Positions 35,079 through 46,397 of a stretch of 64,000 nucleotides of DNA are shown here, in pieces (position 1 is the stretch's first letter; each line of letters starts with the position of its first letter). The position numbers and the translations under genes are program-made. The notes under the pieces were generated by a model that saw nothing but the letters and a program-made list of their open reading frames with translations, did not search any database and was not told the DNA's origin. Source of the stretch: Oceanobacillus salinisoli (GTDB lineage: Bacteria; Bacillota; Bacilli; Bacillales; Amphibacillaceae); NCBI RefSeq assembly GCF_009733865.1, contig NZ_WOFB01000019.1, forward strand, positions 82,485 through 146,484, given 5' to 3'.

Positions 35079-36536
35079 TTATACTTCTACTTTTTCAGGT
35101 TCTTTCTTGACTTCGACACAACGGCCAGGCTGAGGGAATAATTTCCCTGGATTTAATAAATTTTCTGGGTTGAATACAGCACGTATATTCGTTTGCGCGG
35201 CCACCTCTTCTTCGCTGAAGATAAAGCGCATTTCAGCTGACTTTTCAATTCCAACACCGTGTTCGCCAGTAATCGAACCCCCAACATCTGCACAAACCTT
35301 CAAGCATTCGGAACCCGCTTTTGAAGCACGCTCACTTTGACCTGGAATACTTGCATCAAACAAAATAAGTGGATGAAGATTCCCATCACCTGCGTGAAAA
35401 ATATTCGCAATTCGAAGCTTATACTTTATACTAATCTCTGCAATTTCCCCAAGCACTTCAGGTAATCGCGTTCTAGGAATAACCCCATCCTGGACGAGGT
35501 AGTCAGGAGATATTGTCCCCATTGCCCCAAAACCCGTCTTTCGATTTGCCCACCAAAGTCCACGTTCTGCTTCATCTTTTGCCACTTTTACCTTACGCAC
35601 ATTGTTGTTTTTACAAACGGTAAGAATTTCATTAATTTGGTCGTCAATTCCAGCTGAAATTCCATCCACTTCAATAAGCAGGAACGCGGCAATGTCACTC
35701 GGATGCCCAACAGGATAAGCTGCGGATTCCACACCTTCGATAGCTATCGAATCCATCATTTCAAGTGCTGCTGGAATGATACCAGTTGAAATGATGTCTG
35801 AAACCGATTGGCTTGCATCATTAATATCATCATAATAGGCGAGAACTGTTTTTTTATCTTCAGGATTCTTCAATACTTTCACTGTAATTTTGGTCACAAT
35901 GCCAAGTGTTCCTTCTGAACCAGTTAAGAGGCCGAGCAAATCGTATCCTGGGTGATCAGGAATCCCATCATCTCCAATTTCAACGATTTCACCTGTAGGA
36001 AGCACAATCTCGAGCCCCAAAATATGATTCGTCGTTACACCATATTTTAAACAGTGAGCACCACCTGCATTTTCAGCAACATTCCCGCCGACCGTACATG
36101 CATACTGGCTTGAAGGGTCTGGTGCATAATAGTAGCCTTTATCCGAAATGGATTGTGTCAGCTTTAAGTTAACATAGCCAGGCTCAATAACTGCTTTTCT
36201 ATTTTCCAAGTCAAGGTGTAGCATCTTCTTCATTCGGACCAGACTAATGATGACTTCACCGCCGAACGGAGTTGCTCCACCGCTTAACCCTGTTCCTGCC
36301 CCTCGTGCAATAAAAGGAACTTTTTCTTTGTTTAATAGTTTGACAACTTCTGAAACTTGTTCGGTATTATTTACAAAAACTACTGCCCTTGGCATCCCTT
36401 TTGACATCGTGTAACCGTCACATTCATATGCAATGAGCTCTTCTTTTAAATAAAGTACTTCACTTTCGCCAACCATAGTGATTAATTGTTGAACAACAGG
36501 ATCGGAGCATTGTTTTTTACGCTTTTTTCCAAACAT
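35079..36536 (-). CDS. glcD: Glycolate oxidase subunit GlcD (FAD)
   Basis: 485-aa FAD-linked oxidase of the GlcD/D-lactate dehydrogenase type. PFIARGAGTGLSGGATP and YYAPDPSSQYACTVGGNVAENAGG form the FAD site; GDGNLHPLILFD and CADVGGSITGEHGVG are C-terminal signatures. The ATG at 36536 with AAGGAGGT seven bases upstream is preferred to the GTG three codons earlier. It follows glcF by 17 bases and forms the catalytic subunit with GlcE and GlcF, oxidising glycolate to glyoxylate. Confidence 0.93.
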   Translation of the reverse strand: MFGKKRKKQCSDPVVQQLITMVGESEVLYLKEELIAYECDGYTMSKGMPRAVVFVNNTEQVSEVVKLLNKEKVPFIARGAGTGLSGGATPFGGEVIISLVRMKKMLHLDLENRKAVIEPGYVNLKLTQSISDKGYYYAPDPSSQYACTVGGNVAENAGGAHCLKYGVTTNHILGLEIVLPTGEIVEIGDDGIPDHPGYDLLGLLTGSEGTLGIVTKITVKVLKNPEDKKTVLAYYDDINDASQSVSDIISTGIIPAALEMMDSIAIEGVESAAYPVGHPSDIAAFLLIEVDGISAGIDDQINEILTVCKNNNVRKVKVAKDEAERGLWWANRKTGFGAMGTISPDYLVQDGVIPRTRLPEVLGEIAEISIKYKLRIANIFHAGDGNLHPLILFDASIPGQSERASKAGSECLKVCADVGGSITGEHGVGIEKSAEMRFIFSEEEVAAQTNIRAVFNPENLLNPGKLFPQPGRCVEVKKEPEKVEV

Positions 36537-36553
36537 ACCTTTCACCTCCTTCT

Positions 36554-37939
36554 TTATTTCGATTTCATTAGATCGACTGCTTCTTTCTTTTCTTTTTCAT
36601 AAGCCCAATCAAGCAGTTGGACGGTATGGACAACCTTTTCACTTCTTCCATACTTTTCAACACCCATGGCTATTTGGAGCATGCAACCAGGATTACCCAT
36701 CGAAATCATTTCAACGTTGTCAGGAACATCATCCATCTTACGTTCAAGGAGCGCCCCTGCCATCTCAGGATGTGTGAGATTGTAGATTCCAGCACTACCA
36801 CAACATCTGTCTGCATCAGGTAAATCGACCATTTCCACTCCTGGAATTTCTTTTAAAAGTTGACGAGGTTCAAAGCGTACACCTTGTCCGTGAGCCAAAT
36901 GACATGCATCATGGTAGGTGATTTTTGTTTTAATTTCTGCTTTTGGACGTTTAAAATCATTGTCATACAAAAATTTGGAAACGTCTTCAACTTTTGCCGA
37001 AAACTCTTTTGCTAGGGGTAGCATTTCTGGATCATTTCTAAATAGTTCATCATATTCCTGAAGGGCACATCCACAACCTGCAGCATTCACAAGTACTTTA
37101 TCGTAATCTTTAAATGCTTCCATGTTTTGTTTCGCAAGTTTTTTCCCTGTTTCTCTATCACCAGCATGAATATGAAGAGCGCCACAGCATCCCTGTTGTG
37201 TCGGAAGGCCAACTTCAAATCCATTATGCGTAAGAACGCGAACGGTTGCTTCATTAACGTCACTGAACATGACATCCATGACACAGCCTGTTAACATACC
37301 AACCCGTTGTTTTGGCGCTCCTACCGCTGGAACGATTTCTGGATATCTGCCAAGGATAGGTTTATCAACTTTGGGAAGAATGGCTTCCATATCTTTCAAG
37401 TGTGTTGGCATGACATTTAACAAACCTGTTTTTCTTACGGCACTTTGTATACCGCTCTTTTGGTAAAATCTCATTAAACCACCAAGCGTATTCATGCGCT
37501 TCTGATAAGGGAAAAATCCCTTCAAAGCCGTCTTACTGAGTACACCTGCAAAACCTGTTAAAGGCATCGCCTGGCGAATTTGTCCACGCGCTTCTTCAAT
37601 TAGACCACCGACTTGGACATCTGCCGGACATGCTGTTTCACAAGCACGACAATCAAGACAATCAAAGATGGGTTTAGAAAATGCTTCATTAACGTCAAGT
37701 TTACCTTCTGCTACCGCTTTAACTAAGTGAACACGACCCCTTGGTGAATGTTGTTCTTCACCTGTTTCTTGATAAGTCGGGCAAGCTTCAAGACACAAGC
37801 CACAGTGAACACAATCTTCCCATTTTTTTTCGTCGGGAAGATCTTCCCAAAGAAAGTTTCCTAGACTCTTCGTATCACAAGGTGCACCGGTTTTTACATT
37901 GTTCACTGAATGTACTAATTTATCTCCACCCATACTCAT
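36554..37939 (-). CDS. glcF: Glycolate oxidase iron-sulfur subunit GlcF
   Basis: 461 aa. Two 4Fe-4S motifs near the N-terminus (CVHCGLCLEACPTYQ and CLDCRACETACPADV), then two CCG domains (GCVMDVMFSDVN... GCCGALHIHAG and CHLAHGQG... DADRCCGSAG). It passes electrons from GlcD/GlcE to the membrane quinone pool. The ATG at 37939 is set by GGGAGG in the end of glcE; the TTG start further upstream would overlap glcE. glcE stop and glcF start are one base apart, so translation is coupled. Confidence 0.93.
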   Translation of the reverse strand: MSMGGDKLVHSVNNVKTGAPCDTKSLGNFLWEDLPDEKKWEDCVHCGLCLEACPTYQETGEEQHSPRGRVHLVKAVAEGKLDVNEAFSKPIFDCLDCRACETACPADVQVGGLIEEARGQIRQAMPLTGFAGVLSKTALKGFFPYQKRMNTLGGLMRFYQKSGIQSAVRKTGLLNVMPTHLKDMEAILPKVDKPILGRYPEIVPAVGAPKQRVGMLTGCVMDVMFSDVNEATVRVLTHNGFEVGLPTQQGCCGALHIHAGDRETGKKLAKQNMEAFKDYDKVLVNAAGCGCALQEYDELFRNDPEMLPLAKEFSAKVEDVSKFLYDNDFKRPKAEIKTKITYHDACHLAHGQGVRFEPRQLLKEIPGVEMVDLPDADRCCGSAGIYNLTHPEMAGALLERKMDDVPDNVEMISMGNPGCMLQIAMGVEKYGRSEKVVHTVQLLDWAYEKEKKEAVDLMKSK

Positions 37940-37940
37940 T

Positions 37941-39257
37941 TTATATACCTCCCACAAAACGCTGGCGGTTAAGGATTCTATTGGGGTCGTTTGTTCGTTT
38001 GATGCCTTCTAACAAAGCAAAGTACCCCGGTTTTTCTCCCCAAACCCCTACTGTTTCTCTTAATTTAAACGGTAAATGGGTACATACAACATACCCACGT
38101 TTTTCTTCTACCTTTTTCCTTAGCGCTTTAATATAGGTAACAATATCTTCGGGAAATCCTTTTACATATACTCTTAAAATACCATGGCCAACTCCACCGT
38201 GTGCTTCAACTACAACATGAAACACCTTAGCAAGCTCAACAGCTGCTTTCACGTTAATGAGAACATCTAAATTATTGCTTCCAATTTTAAGTGCTGCTTG
38301 GGTGTAAGTGTCGTTCTCGTCATCATGATGGCCATTAGGCCCCAAATGTTGGAATTTCGCCCACCACTGTCTTGCTTCCTCTTCATGCAGCACGGAATGC
38401 TCAGCGCCGATTGGCAAATGTTCCTTTACCCAATTTTCCTGATAAAGGACGGCATTTTCTCGGTCTTCAAATGCAATCGCAAGTGTATAGTGATGTTTAC
38501 CAGTCATTTTTTCAGTGATAGCAGGGTTTAAAATTTCAAGAGATACCGGTTCCATCTTAGAATCGAGTAGTAATACGGTAAATGCACGGATGGCTTGTTC
38601 ATTGCCTTGAGGGAAATGGAGAAGAGACAATCCCTCATATTTCGGGAGTGGACGTAATTTAATCGTGATTTCGCTAATGACACCAAGTGTTCCCATTGAA
38701 CCGACGAAAAGCTTATTCATATCATAACCTGCTACGTTTTTTACAACTTTTCCTCCTGTACGAATAACCCTTCCATCCGGATATACGATTCTAGTACCAA
38801 TGACCAAATCTCTAACAGATCCGTAAAGCAGTCTTTTCGCCCCACTGTCATTGCTTGATACAATACCACCAATCGTTGCTATTTCTGGCCAGGAAGTGTC
38901 AAGCGCGACACGCTGCCCATAATTACCCAATTCATCAGAAATTTCTTTTAACGTCGTACCGGGTCTGACCGTCATTGTCAGGTCACCAACTGAATGCTCC
39001 ACAATCCCTTTGTATTTAGCAAGTGATAATAAAATATCCGCTTGTTCAATCAACCCACCGTAGCCCCGCTTCGTTCCACCTGAAATAACATTGACCGTTT
39101 TCCCATATTTATTCGAAAAGGCTAGCACTTTCGAAATATCTTCTTCGGAATAAGCTTCAATTATTTGAATCCCGCCATTGCCAAGCAGATGTTTTTCTTC
39201 ATTGTTATATCTCATTTGTTCTTTTGGTAAAATCCCTTCTAAACTAGGTGAAATCAT
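37941..39257 (-). CDS. glcE: Glycolate oxidase subunit GlcE (FAD-binding)
   Basis: 438-aa FAD_binding_4 protein. VISGGTKRGYGGLIEQADILL and LGNYGQRVALDTSWPEIATIGGIVSSNDSGAKRLLYG (core block IGGIVSSNDSGAKR) bind FAD, followed by GGKVVKNVAGYDMNKLFVGSMGTLG. It ends in NRQRFVGGI, typical of GlcE. It is first in the glcEFD order on the minus strand. A cre-like site lies about 200 bases upstream. Confidence 0.9.
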   Translation of the reverse strand: MISPSLEGILPKEQMRYNNEEKHLLGNGGIQIIEAYSEEDISKVLAFSNKYGKTVNVISGGTKRGYGGLIEQADILLSLAKYKGIVEHSVGDLTMTVRPGTTLKEISDELGNYGQRVALDTSWPEIATIGGIVSSNDSGAKRLLYGSVRDLVIGTRIVYPDGRVIRTGGKVVKNVAGYDMNKLFVGSMGTLGVISEITIKLRPLPKYEGLSLLHFPQGNEQAIRAFTVLLLDSKMEPVSLEILNPAITEKMTGKHHYTLAIAFEDRENAVLYQENWVKEHLPIGAEHSVLHEEEARQWWAKFQHLGPNGHHDDENDTYTQAALKIGSNNLDVLINVKAAVELAKVFHVVVEAHGGVGHGILRVYVKGFPEDIVTYIKALRKKVEEKRGYVVCTHLPFKLRETVGVWGEKPGYFALLEGIKRTNDPNRILNRQRFVGGI

Positions 39258-39657
39258 GTTCCCATCCCCCCTTGATTTATTGCCTTCGTTCCGTTTGATC
39301 TTGTAAATGACTATTTAAACATCGCTTCACACGCTTTTGTTGGAATACCTCTGCTTTTATTGCGTCGTATCGCGATATGCCGCACTAAAATATCGATGGA
39401 TAATGTCCTATCTGACAGAATGATTCGATAGCAGTCCTTCATCCCTTTTTTTATTATCAGTGAAATCGCTTCCAATAGATCAATTACTATATCGTTAAAT
39501 CTTATGAATTTATGATAATTAATATGCTAAGCTATAATAATTCTACTATTAGTATTGAAAAGCTGCTAATTTCGATGTTGATATTTCCTTGAATTATTGA
39601 ACTTGATAGATAGTAAAAGGAAACTCTCAAGCACACAGTGCCAAAGTGGGCAAAAAG
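39258..39657. other. Upstream region of glcE
   Basis: Holds the cre-like site and presumably the glcE promoter. No ORF; nothing else recognised. Confidence 0.5.
39461..39474. promoter_or_regulatory. cre-like site upstream of glcE
   Basis: TGAAATCGCTTCCA on the plus strand fits the CcpA consensus well. It would put glycolate use under carbon catabolite control. Confidence 0.45.
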
Positions 39658-39660
39658 AGA

Positions 39661-39690
39661 GGGACTGACTGCTTTTGTAAGTCCCTTTTT
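39661..39690 (-). terminator. Terminator after malate synthase G
   Basis: GGGACT arms (GGGACTTAC / CAGTCCC on the minus strand) around an AAAAGC loop, followed by TCTCTTTTT, about 40 bases beyond the glcB stop. Confidence 0.8.
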
Positions 39691-39728
39691 TCCTATCCTA
39701 AGAACGGGATTCTTTACCTTCACCTTTC

Positions 39729-41906
39729 TCAACTATTTATTACAGTGTATTTTTGTTTTGCTTCCAGGCGGCGGCGGTGAAGAATCGGTTCTGTGTAGCC
39801 ACTTGGCTGCTCCGTTCCTTTGAATACGAGGTCACATGCTGCTTGGAAAGCAATTGAGTCATCGAAATCAGGTGCCATTGGACGGTATAATGCATCCCCT
39901 GCATTTTGCTCGTCAACTACTTTAGCCATGCGCTTCAGCGTATCTAACAGTTGCTCCTGAGTACAAATACCATGATGTAGCCAGTTTGACAACATTTGAC
40001 TGGAAATACGTAATGTTGCACGATCCTCCATAAGCGCTACATTATTAATGTCTGGAACTTTTGAACAGCCAACACCTTGATCTACCCAACGAACAACGTA
40101 ACCAAGCAATGTTTGTGCGCTGTTATCAAGCTCTTCCTGAATTTCCTCTGCAGACCAGTTGGTATCTTCTGCAACTGGAATTTGTAAAATATCATCGCGA
40201 TAATCGTTTACTTCTCGTTGAAGTTCCTCTTGAACCTTTCTTACGTTAATTTCATGGTAGTGAAGCGCATGTAATGTTGCTGCTGTTGGTGATGGAACCC
40301 AAGCTGTATTTCCACCTGCTTTTAAATGTCCTATTTTTTGATCAAGCATATCCGCCATCAAATCTGGAAGTGCCCACATTCCTTTTCCAATTTGCGCTTT
40401 TCCCTTTAAACCAGAATCTAAGCCAATACGTACATTATTTTTCTCATAGCCGTCCAGCCAAGTCGAAGCTTTCATTTCCCCTTTTCGAATCATTGGACCT
40501 GCTTCCATAGACGTATGAATCTCATCGCCTGTACGGTCTAAGAAACCTGTATTAATAAAAACAATTCTTTCTTTTACTTCATAAATACAATTTTTCAAAT
40601 TCAAGCTTGTGCGACGTTCTTCATCCATGACACCAATTTTAAGCGTATTCCGCTTCATATCAAGCATATCTTCTACACGGTTAAACAATTCATTCGTAAA
40701 GGCAACTTCTTTTGATCCGTGCATTTTCGGCTTAACAATGTAAACCGAACCTGTTTGGGAATTTTGATATGGGCCATTGCCTAATAAGCCGTGTTTAGCC
40801 ATTAAGCTGGTAAACACACCATCCATTATTCCTTCAGGGATTTCTTGTCCATTTTCATCTAGAATCGCATTGTTCGTCATTAAGTGACCAACGTTACGGA
40901 CAAACATAAGCACACGACCAGATAGTGTGACCTCTTCCCCATTCCGGCCTATATACGTACGATCAGGGTTTAATGTACGTGTCTTTTCTTTTCCATCTTT
41001 AGTGAATGTAGCCGTTAAATCTCCTCTATTCAGCCCAAGCCAGTTTCGGTATACGAGCGTTTTATCTTCTGCATCTACAGCCGCAACAGAATCTTCACAA
41101 TCCATAATGCTTGAGGTTGCGGACTCTAGGTATACGTCTTTCACGCCTGCATCATCTGTTTTTCCAATTGGGTGATTGCGGTCGATTTGAATTTCAACAT
41201 GTAAACCATTATTTTTTAATAAGACCGTTTTCGGTTCTTCCGCTTGCCCCTGGTAGCCAACAAATTGGGAAGCATCTTCAAGCCCTGTTGTTTCACCGTT
41301 TTTAAGTTTTACTTCTAACTTTCCGTTTATAATTGCATATTTGGTTGCTTCCGTATGCGAGGATACCTTAAGCGGTACATGTTTATCAAGGAAGTTTTTA
41401 GCAAAAGCAATGACTTTGTCACCTCGGACAGGGTTATAGGAATCTTTTTTATTAGCACCACCATCTTCACTAATTACATCAGTTCCGTATAATGCATCAT
41501 AAAGTGATCCCCAGCGTGCGTTAGCAGCATTGATTGCATAGCGAGCATTGTCAATTGGCACAACAAGTTGTGGCCCCGCTTGAAGCGTAATGACATCATC
41601 GACATTCTCGGTCGTAATATTAAAATCTTCTACCGGCTGCTCCAAGTAGCCGATTTCTTCCAAAAAAGCTTTATACTTCTTAAAATCAAATGCATTGTTT
41701 TTATGCCATGCATCAATTTTCTTTTGCAGTTCATCACGCTCGAGTAACAATGCTCTATTTTTCGGAGCCAAATCAGAGACAAGCTTCCCTAAATCCTGCC
41801 AAAACTTATTACTGTTGAGACCTGTTTCTGGAAGTGCTTCCGAATTAACAAAATCATAAAGCTCTTTTGCAACTTGGAGATTGCCCGTTTTTACATAATC
41901 CACCAT
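39729..41906 (-). CDS. glcB: Malate synthase G
   Basis: 725 aa, the standard size of the monomeric G isoform, condensing glyoxylate with acetyl-CoA to malate. Key blocks are [67 protein letters not shown] and the late [17 protein letters not shown]. The start at 41906 has GGGAGG seven bases before it; an in-frame ATG 27 codons upstream would reach into the promoter region. It uses the glyoxylate made by GlcDEF. It is divergent from a LysR gene. Confidence 0.95.
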   Translation of the reverse strand: MVDYVKTGNLQVAKELYDFVNSEALPETGLNSNKFWQDLGKLVSDLAPKNRALLLERDELQKKIDAWHKNNAFDFKKYKAFLEEIGYLEQPVEDFNITTENVDDVITLQAGPQLVVPIDNARYAINAANARWGSLYDALYGTDVISEDGGANKKDSYNPVRGDKVIAFAKNFLDKHVPLKVSSHTEATKYAIINGKLEVKLKNGETTGLEDASQFVGYQGQAEEPKTVLLKNNGLHVEIQIDRNHPIGKTDDAGVKDVYLESATSSIMDCEDSVAAVDAEDKTLVYRNWLGLNRGDLTATFTKDGKEKTRTLNPDRTYIGRNGEEVTLSGRVLMFVRNVGHLMTNNAILDENGQEIPEGIMDGVFTSLMAKHGLLGNGPYQNSQTGSVYIVKPKMHGSKEVAFTNELFNRVEDMLDMKRNTLKIGVMDEERRTSLNLKNCIYEVKERIVFINTGFLDRTGDEIHTSMEAGPMIRKGEMKASTWLDGYEKNNVRIGLDSGLKGKAQIGKGMWALPDLMADMLDQKIGHLKAGGNTAWVPSPTAATLHALHYHEINVRKVQEELQREVNDYRDDILQIPVAEDTNWSAEEIQEELDNSAQTLLGYVVRWVDQGVGCSKVPDINNVALMEDRATLRISSQMLSNWLHHGICTQEQLLDTLKRMAKVVDEQNAGDALYRPMAPDFDDSIAFQAACDLVFKGTEQPSGYTEPILHRRRLEAKQKYTVINS

Positions 41907-42066
41907 TCCTAATTCCTCCCTTTGCCCTTTATCTACTATTTTAATAGGAGCAGGTCCAAAACAAAAATATATCTTTTGCATGAACACTATTCCTTTTGTC
42001 TATACCTTATCGTATAATGGGATTGAATTGACGTAATTTTATTACAATTTGGAAAAGGGGACTATC

Positions 42067-42951
42067 ATGGACATTAGGCAAGTACAATATTTTGCAGAAG
42101 TTGCGAAACAGTTGAACTTTACGAAAGCAGCTTCCAATCTTTATATATCTCAACCTTCACTAAGTAAAGCAATTAAAAACCTTGAGAACGAGCTCGGTAC
42201 TCCCCTTTTTTATAGAGGGGCGAAACAATTAAACCTAACCGATACAGGTCGAGCATTCTTAGTCAATGCCAAAAATGTTGTCGAGGCATTTGAAAACTTA
42301 ACATCTGAACTAAATGACGTCATGGATTTAAAAAAAGGGGAGGTTAAAATTGGAATACCCCCAATTATAGGTGCAGCATTTTTTTCAAAATTAATCAGTA
42401 CCTATAAAGAAGTTTATCCTTCCATTGATATCCTATTAAATGAGGTAGGCAGTAATAAAATTAAACATGGCGTAAGTGAGGGAGAACTAGATATTGGTTT
42501 AATTTGTAATCTTCCCGTTCTAAAGGAAAACTTTGAGACAATGAAACTATTAAATGACCCATTAATGCTTGTTGTCCACAAAGACAATCCTTTAGCCACA
42601 AGGAAAACAATCAACTTTTCACAAATTGAAAAAGAGCCATTTATTTTATATCAGCATGATTTCTCGCTCCACGACAAGATTATTGAAGCATGTGAAAATC
42701 ATGGCTTTTACCCAAATGTTGTCTGTAAGAGCTCACAAAAAGATTTTATGATTGAAATGGTTGAAGCGAAATTAGGCGTTGCATTATTACCAAGTAAAAT
42801 TTGTGGCAAAATGAACAATGATAAAATTAAATCTATTCCTTTTAACAGATCTGTTGTTAATTTGGAGTTAGGCATGATTTGGAAAAAAGACAAATACTTG
42901 CCGTATGCTGTACGTGAATTTATCAGCATGTCAGAATCGTTTCCGATTTAA
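42067..42951 (+). CDS. LysR-family regulator next to glcB
   Basis: 294 aa, with helix-turn-helix YFAEVAKQLNFTKAASNLYISQPSLSKAI (core block LNFTKAASNLYISQPSLS) and an effector domain. The ATG at 42067 follows AAAAGGGGA; an in-frame ATG at 42049 is less well placed. It is divergent from malate synthase G and convergent with lutC, so control of glyoxylate/glycolate genes is likely. The family resembles CynR/CidR-like regulators; the effector is not known. Confidence 0.86.
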   Translation: MDIRQVQYFAEVAKQLNFTKAASNLYISQPSLSKAIKNLENELGTPLFYRGAKQLNLTDTGRAFLVNAKNVVEAFENLTSELNDVMDLKKGEVKIGIPPIIGAAFFSKLISTYKEVYPSIDILLNEVGSNKIKHGVSEGELDIGLICNLPVLKENFETMKLLNDPLMLVVHKDNPLATRKTINFSQIEKEPFILYQHDFSLHDKIIEACENHGFYPNVVCKSSQKDFMIEMVEAKLGVALLPSKICGKMNNDKIKSIPFNRSVVNLELGMIWKKDKYLPYAVREFISMSESFPI

Positions 42952-42962
42952 ATCACCAAACC

Positions 42963-43664
42963 TTACAGATCCTTAACCACTAGATAAACTGCCTTAACTG
43001 GCCCATGCACCCCAACAACAATGTCCATTTCAATATCCGCACTATTGCTGGGCCCAGAAATAAAATTGACACACGTTGCCAATTCTTCTCCAGCAATCAC
43101 GCTTCTATGAATCTTATGAGTAGCTTGAGTCATTCGCGGTACGATGGAGGATTTTGGTACAATCGCAACGTAAGTAGTCGGCAACAGACTGACGGAACGG
43201 GCAATATCTTTATCATTGAATTGAACAATTGTACCTGACTCCGCAAGGCTTATATCGCTAACAAATATTCCCAAGATCGCTTCTTTAGCTTTTTTAATAT
43301 TCACTTCACCCATTGCCGTATCCCATATGTGTGTCTGGCTATTATCCAATGTCAATGTAAGGCCGTATTGTGAAAATCGATCATCTTTGGTTGTTACGAT
43401 AGATCCACCACCGTATTCCTTTATTACTTTTTCTATTGTTTCAGGGAGCATAGATTTTTCTGTTTCTACCACATGAACATTCTTTTCTTTACTGTTTTTA
43501 CAAAAGGCAGCCAGCAAATCGTCCTTGGAACTATTTTTGTAAACCTCCCATTGTGATTGGTGTTTCCATTTCGGAAGGGAAACATTGTCTTTACGTTCAC
43601 GTCCAAGCTTACTAGCAATTTGATTTAAAAACAGGTCTTTATTATGAATGGTTCCTTTGACCAT
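42963..43664 (-). CDS. lutC: Lactate utilisation protein LutC
   Basis: 233-aa LUD-domain protein. GIFVSDISLAESGTIVQFNDKD and FISGPSNSADIEMDIVVGVHGP are typical of LutC. GGGAGG precedes the ATG. With LutA and LutB it oxidises L-lactate to pyruvate, by analogy with B. subtilis. It is last in the lutABC order on the minus strand, three bases after lutB. Confidence 0.92.
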   Translation of the reverse strand: MVKGTIHNKDLFLNQIASKLGRERKDNVSLPKWKHQSQWEVYKNSSKDDLLAAFCKNSKEKNVHVVETEKSMLPETIEKVIKEYGGGSIVTTKDDRFSQYGLTLTLDNSQTHIWDTAMGEVNIKKAKEAILGIFVSDISLAESGTIVQFNDKDIARSVSLLPTTYVAIVPKSSIVPRMTQATHKIHRSVIAGEELATCVNFISGPSNSADIEMDIVVGVHGPVKAVYLVVKDL

Positions 43665-43667
43665 TGT

Positions 43668-45101
43668 TTACTGCCTCCCCTTTTGATGTTCCTTAAACCA
43701 GCTTCTAAAATTGTCTTTTCCTGGAGCAGGAAATTCACGGATGGCTGTCCATGGTTTCATTGGACCTGGTCCATTTGAGATACTCCCGTCTTTTATTAAC
43801 GGCTTCATAAACATCGGGGCACCTTTTACAGCTATTTGAAACAAAAAAGGCGTGCTTGTACCCACTCCAAATGCTTTCATGGCTAACTTTTCACTTGTTT
43901 TTACATTTTCCTGGTGATTCACGTATTTTTCCCGATGTTTAATCAATAGTTCGTGAATCGGGATTTTCACAGGACAAGCTTCCGTACAAGCTGCACAAAG
44001 ACTGGATGCAAAAGGGAGTTCACCATATTCCTCATACCCTCCTAAGATTGGGGAAAGCACAGCACCAATTGGTCCTTGATAAATGGAGCCGTATGCATGC
44101 CCGCCAATATGGCGGTAAACGGGACAAACATTTACACATGCTGCACATCGTATACAATGAAGAGCCGATTGAAATTCAGTTCCTAGCGCATTCGAACGCC
44201 CGGCATCCAAAATAACAAGGTGAAATTCCTTTGGTGCGTCAACACAATCTTCCTCCACTCCAGGAGTCAAATTCGTCACATACGTCGTTATCTTCTGTCC
44301 CACCGCACTTCTGCTTAATAAATTTATTAAGACATCAAGTTCCTCCCATGTTGGTACCAACCGTTCCATCCCCATTACTGTTATCTGAGTGTCAGGGTAA
44401 GTTGTTACCATGTTCGCGTTACCCTCATTGGTTGCAAGTGAGATGGTTCCAGACTCTGCAATTGCAAAGTTACAACCAGTAATCCCAATATCGGCCTTCA
44501 AGAATACTTCTCGAAGCTGACTTCGGGCGAAAGCTGTTAGTTCATGCGGTTCTTCGGTCCCAGTGTACCCTGCTTTCGCTTGAAATGTGTCGCGAATTTG
44601 CTCTTTGTTTTTATGAAGAGAGGGGACAACAATATGAGAAGGTCGATCTTTATTGTCTATCTGCAAAATATATTCAGCTAGATCGGTTTCATATACATGA
44701 CATCCGACCTCTTCTAGCGCCTCATTTAAACCAATTTCTTCAGTAACCATCGATTTTGATTTGGTCACATATTTTGCATCTTTTTCCTTTGCAACTTTTT
44801 GAATATAACGATTAGCTTCTTCTACGGTTTTAGCAAAAAACACATGCCCACCGCGTTTAGAAAAATTTTCACTTAACTGATCAAGGTAAAAATCAAGGTT
44901 TTCTAGCGTATGCCTGCGAATTTCTTCACCAGCACTTCTCCATTCTTCCCAATCACCAACCTGTTCATCTCTTTCGGTTGCATCAAGCTTTTTATTACGG
45001 AATCTGTCCTGGGCGGATGCCATCGCATTACGCATGAAATGATCTTGCAAAGCATCGTCTACCCTACCAAAAAAGGGCTTTTCACCGATTTTCATTGGCA
45101 T
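43668..45101 (-). CDS. lutB: Lactate utilisation iron-sulfur protein LutB
   Basis: 477 aa: N-terminal LUD domain with [23 protein letters not shown], then two 4Fe-4S motifs ([15 protein letters not shown] and [13 protein letters not shown]). The ATG at 45101 has GGGAGG seven bases upstream. An in-frame start at 45122 would overlap lutA and has no ribosome site. Confidence 0.93.
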   Translation of the reverse strand: MPMKIGEKPFFGRVDDALQDHFMRNAMASAQDRFRNKKLDATERDEQVGDWEEWRSAGEEIRRHTLENLDFYLDQLSENFSKRGGHVFFAKTVEEANRYIQKVAKEKDAKYVTKSKSMVTEEIGLNEALEEVGCHVYETDLAEYILQIDNKDRPSHIVVPSLHKNKEQIRDTFQAKAGYTGTEEPHELTAFARSQLREVFLKADIGITGCNFAIAESGTISLATNEGNANMVTTYPDTQITVMGMERLVPTWEELDVLINLLSRSAVGQKITTYVTNLTPGVEEDCVDAPKEFHLVILDAGRSNALGTEFQSALHCIRCAACVNVCPVYRHIGGHAYGSIYQGPIGAVLSPILGGYEEYGELPFASSLCAACTEACPVKIPIHELLIKHREKYVNHQENVKTSEKLAMKAFGVGTSTPFLFQIAVKGAPMFMKPLIKDGSISNGPGPMKPWTAIREFPAPGKDNFRSWFKEHQKGRQ

Positions 45102-45114
45102 TATAATACCTCCC

Positions 45115-45834
45115 TTAAGCAAGCGTATTTAATATTTGAGCAATATGCTTTACATCTATTGGTATTCCTTTGCGATCCATCCGTCCTTTTATGTTCATTA
45201 AGCAACCACTGTCGGCAGCAATCAATACATCAGCCGAAGACTGTTCTATATTTCTGACCTTTTCATCGACCATTTGTTCAGAAATAGGTACCATTTTCAC
45301 CGCAAATGTGCCCCCGAAACCGCAGCAATCATAACTATTTTCAAGGGGGAGTAATTCAAGTCCCTTTACATTTTCCAAAAGCTTAAATGGTGCCTCTGTC
45401 TCCTTCAGCAATCTGAGCATGTGGCAAGAGGTATGGTATGTAGCTTGCGCTGGATAAACTGCTCCAACATCCTCAACACCCAAAACATCGACAATAAATT
45501 GTGTAAACTCATATGTTTTCTCCGCAACAGCTTGGGCTCTTTCCTGCCAACCTTTATGTTCATTAAACAAACCAGGATATTCTTTGAACATTGCTGTACA
45601 TGAACCAGATGGGGCAATAATGTACTCGGAGTCTTCAAAACTTGTAATCATCTGTTTTGCTGCCGTTATAGCATCTTTTCTATAACCACTGTTGTATGCA
45701 GGTTGACCACAACATGTCTGTCCTCTTGGTAGGTCAATTTCACAGCCAAGTCTTTCTAGAACTTCCACCACATCTTTAGCAACATCCTGATAAAATATTT
45801 CATTGAGGCAAGTGACAAATAAAGATACTTTCAT
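45115..45834 (-). CDS. lutA: Lactate utilisation protein LutA
   Basis: 239 aa with two CCG domains: [16 protein letters not shown] and [11 protein letters not shown]...[12 protein letters not shown]. It starts the lutABC unit; B. subtilis uses a GntR repressor LutR, but none is present here, and the only regulator nearby is the LysR gene at 42067. The second of two close ATGs (45834) is taken as start. Confidence 0.92.
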   Translation of the reverse strand: MKVSLFVTCLNEIFYQDVAKDVVEVLERLGCEIDLPRGQTCCGQPAYNSGYRKDAITAAKQMITSFEDSEYIIAPSGSCTAMFKEYPGLFNEHKGWQERAQAVAEKTYEFTQFIVDVLGVEDVGAVYPAQATYHTSCHMLRLLKETEAPFKLLENVKGLELLPLENSYDCCGFGGTFAVKMVPISEQMVDEKVRNIEQSSADVLIAADSGCLMNIKGRMDRKGIPIDVKHIAQILNTLA

Positions 45835-45840
45835 TATCAT

Positions 45841-46397
45841 TCACTCTTTCATTTACAGAATTTAAATCTATTTAGTCATAGAACGGTGGGAAAGCCTAAT
45901 TTCAATAGATTTAACTACCAACTGCGTCGTTCAATTATTTGAAATCCCTCTACCTTTAGGTTTTGGCTGTATTTTTATGACTAATTTTTTTGGTAAGAAT
46001 AGGAAATAGTAACTGTGATATTCACTTTTATTTATTTTGCAACCCAATGATATCGCTCACAACACATACAACAGATCAGTTATTTAAGTGGTAGCAATAG
46101 GCAAAGCAATTCATTGAAATTAGAGAGGTAATACTGTGTTATTAGATGCCTTGATTTTATCTGAAATTTCTAAATACGTCAACCAGTCATTTTTAGAAAG
46201 AGATTCTATTGTTTTAATAGGATATAGAAGAAAACGATTGTATTTGCCTTCTAGAAGCTGACCAATTGTCATGAGAGATGATCGCAGAGGATGCCAAAAT
46301 TGTGTAGTACTGTTTACCTTAATAATTCACTAGCAATAAAAAACTTGATTACCTTGACTAACCATATTTAAAGTCCATTCGCCCTTCTAACACTATT
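45841..46397. other. Intergenic region upstream of lutA
   Basis: A possible 41-codon plus-strand ORF starts at GTG near 46137 after GAGAGGT (VLLDALILSEISKYVNQ...). It is unsupported by any family. The rest looks non-coding. Confidence 0.4.
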
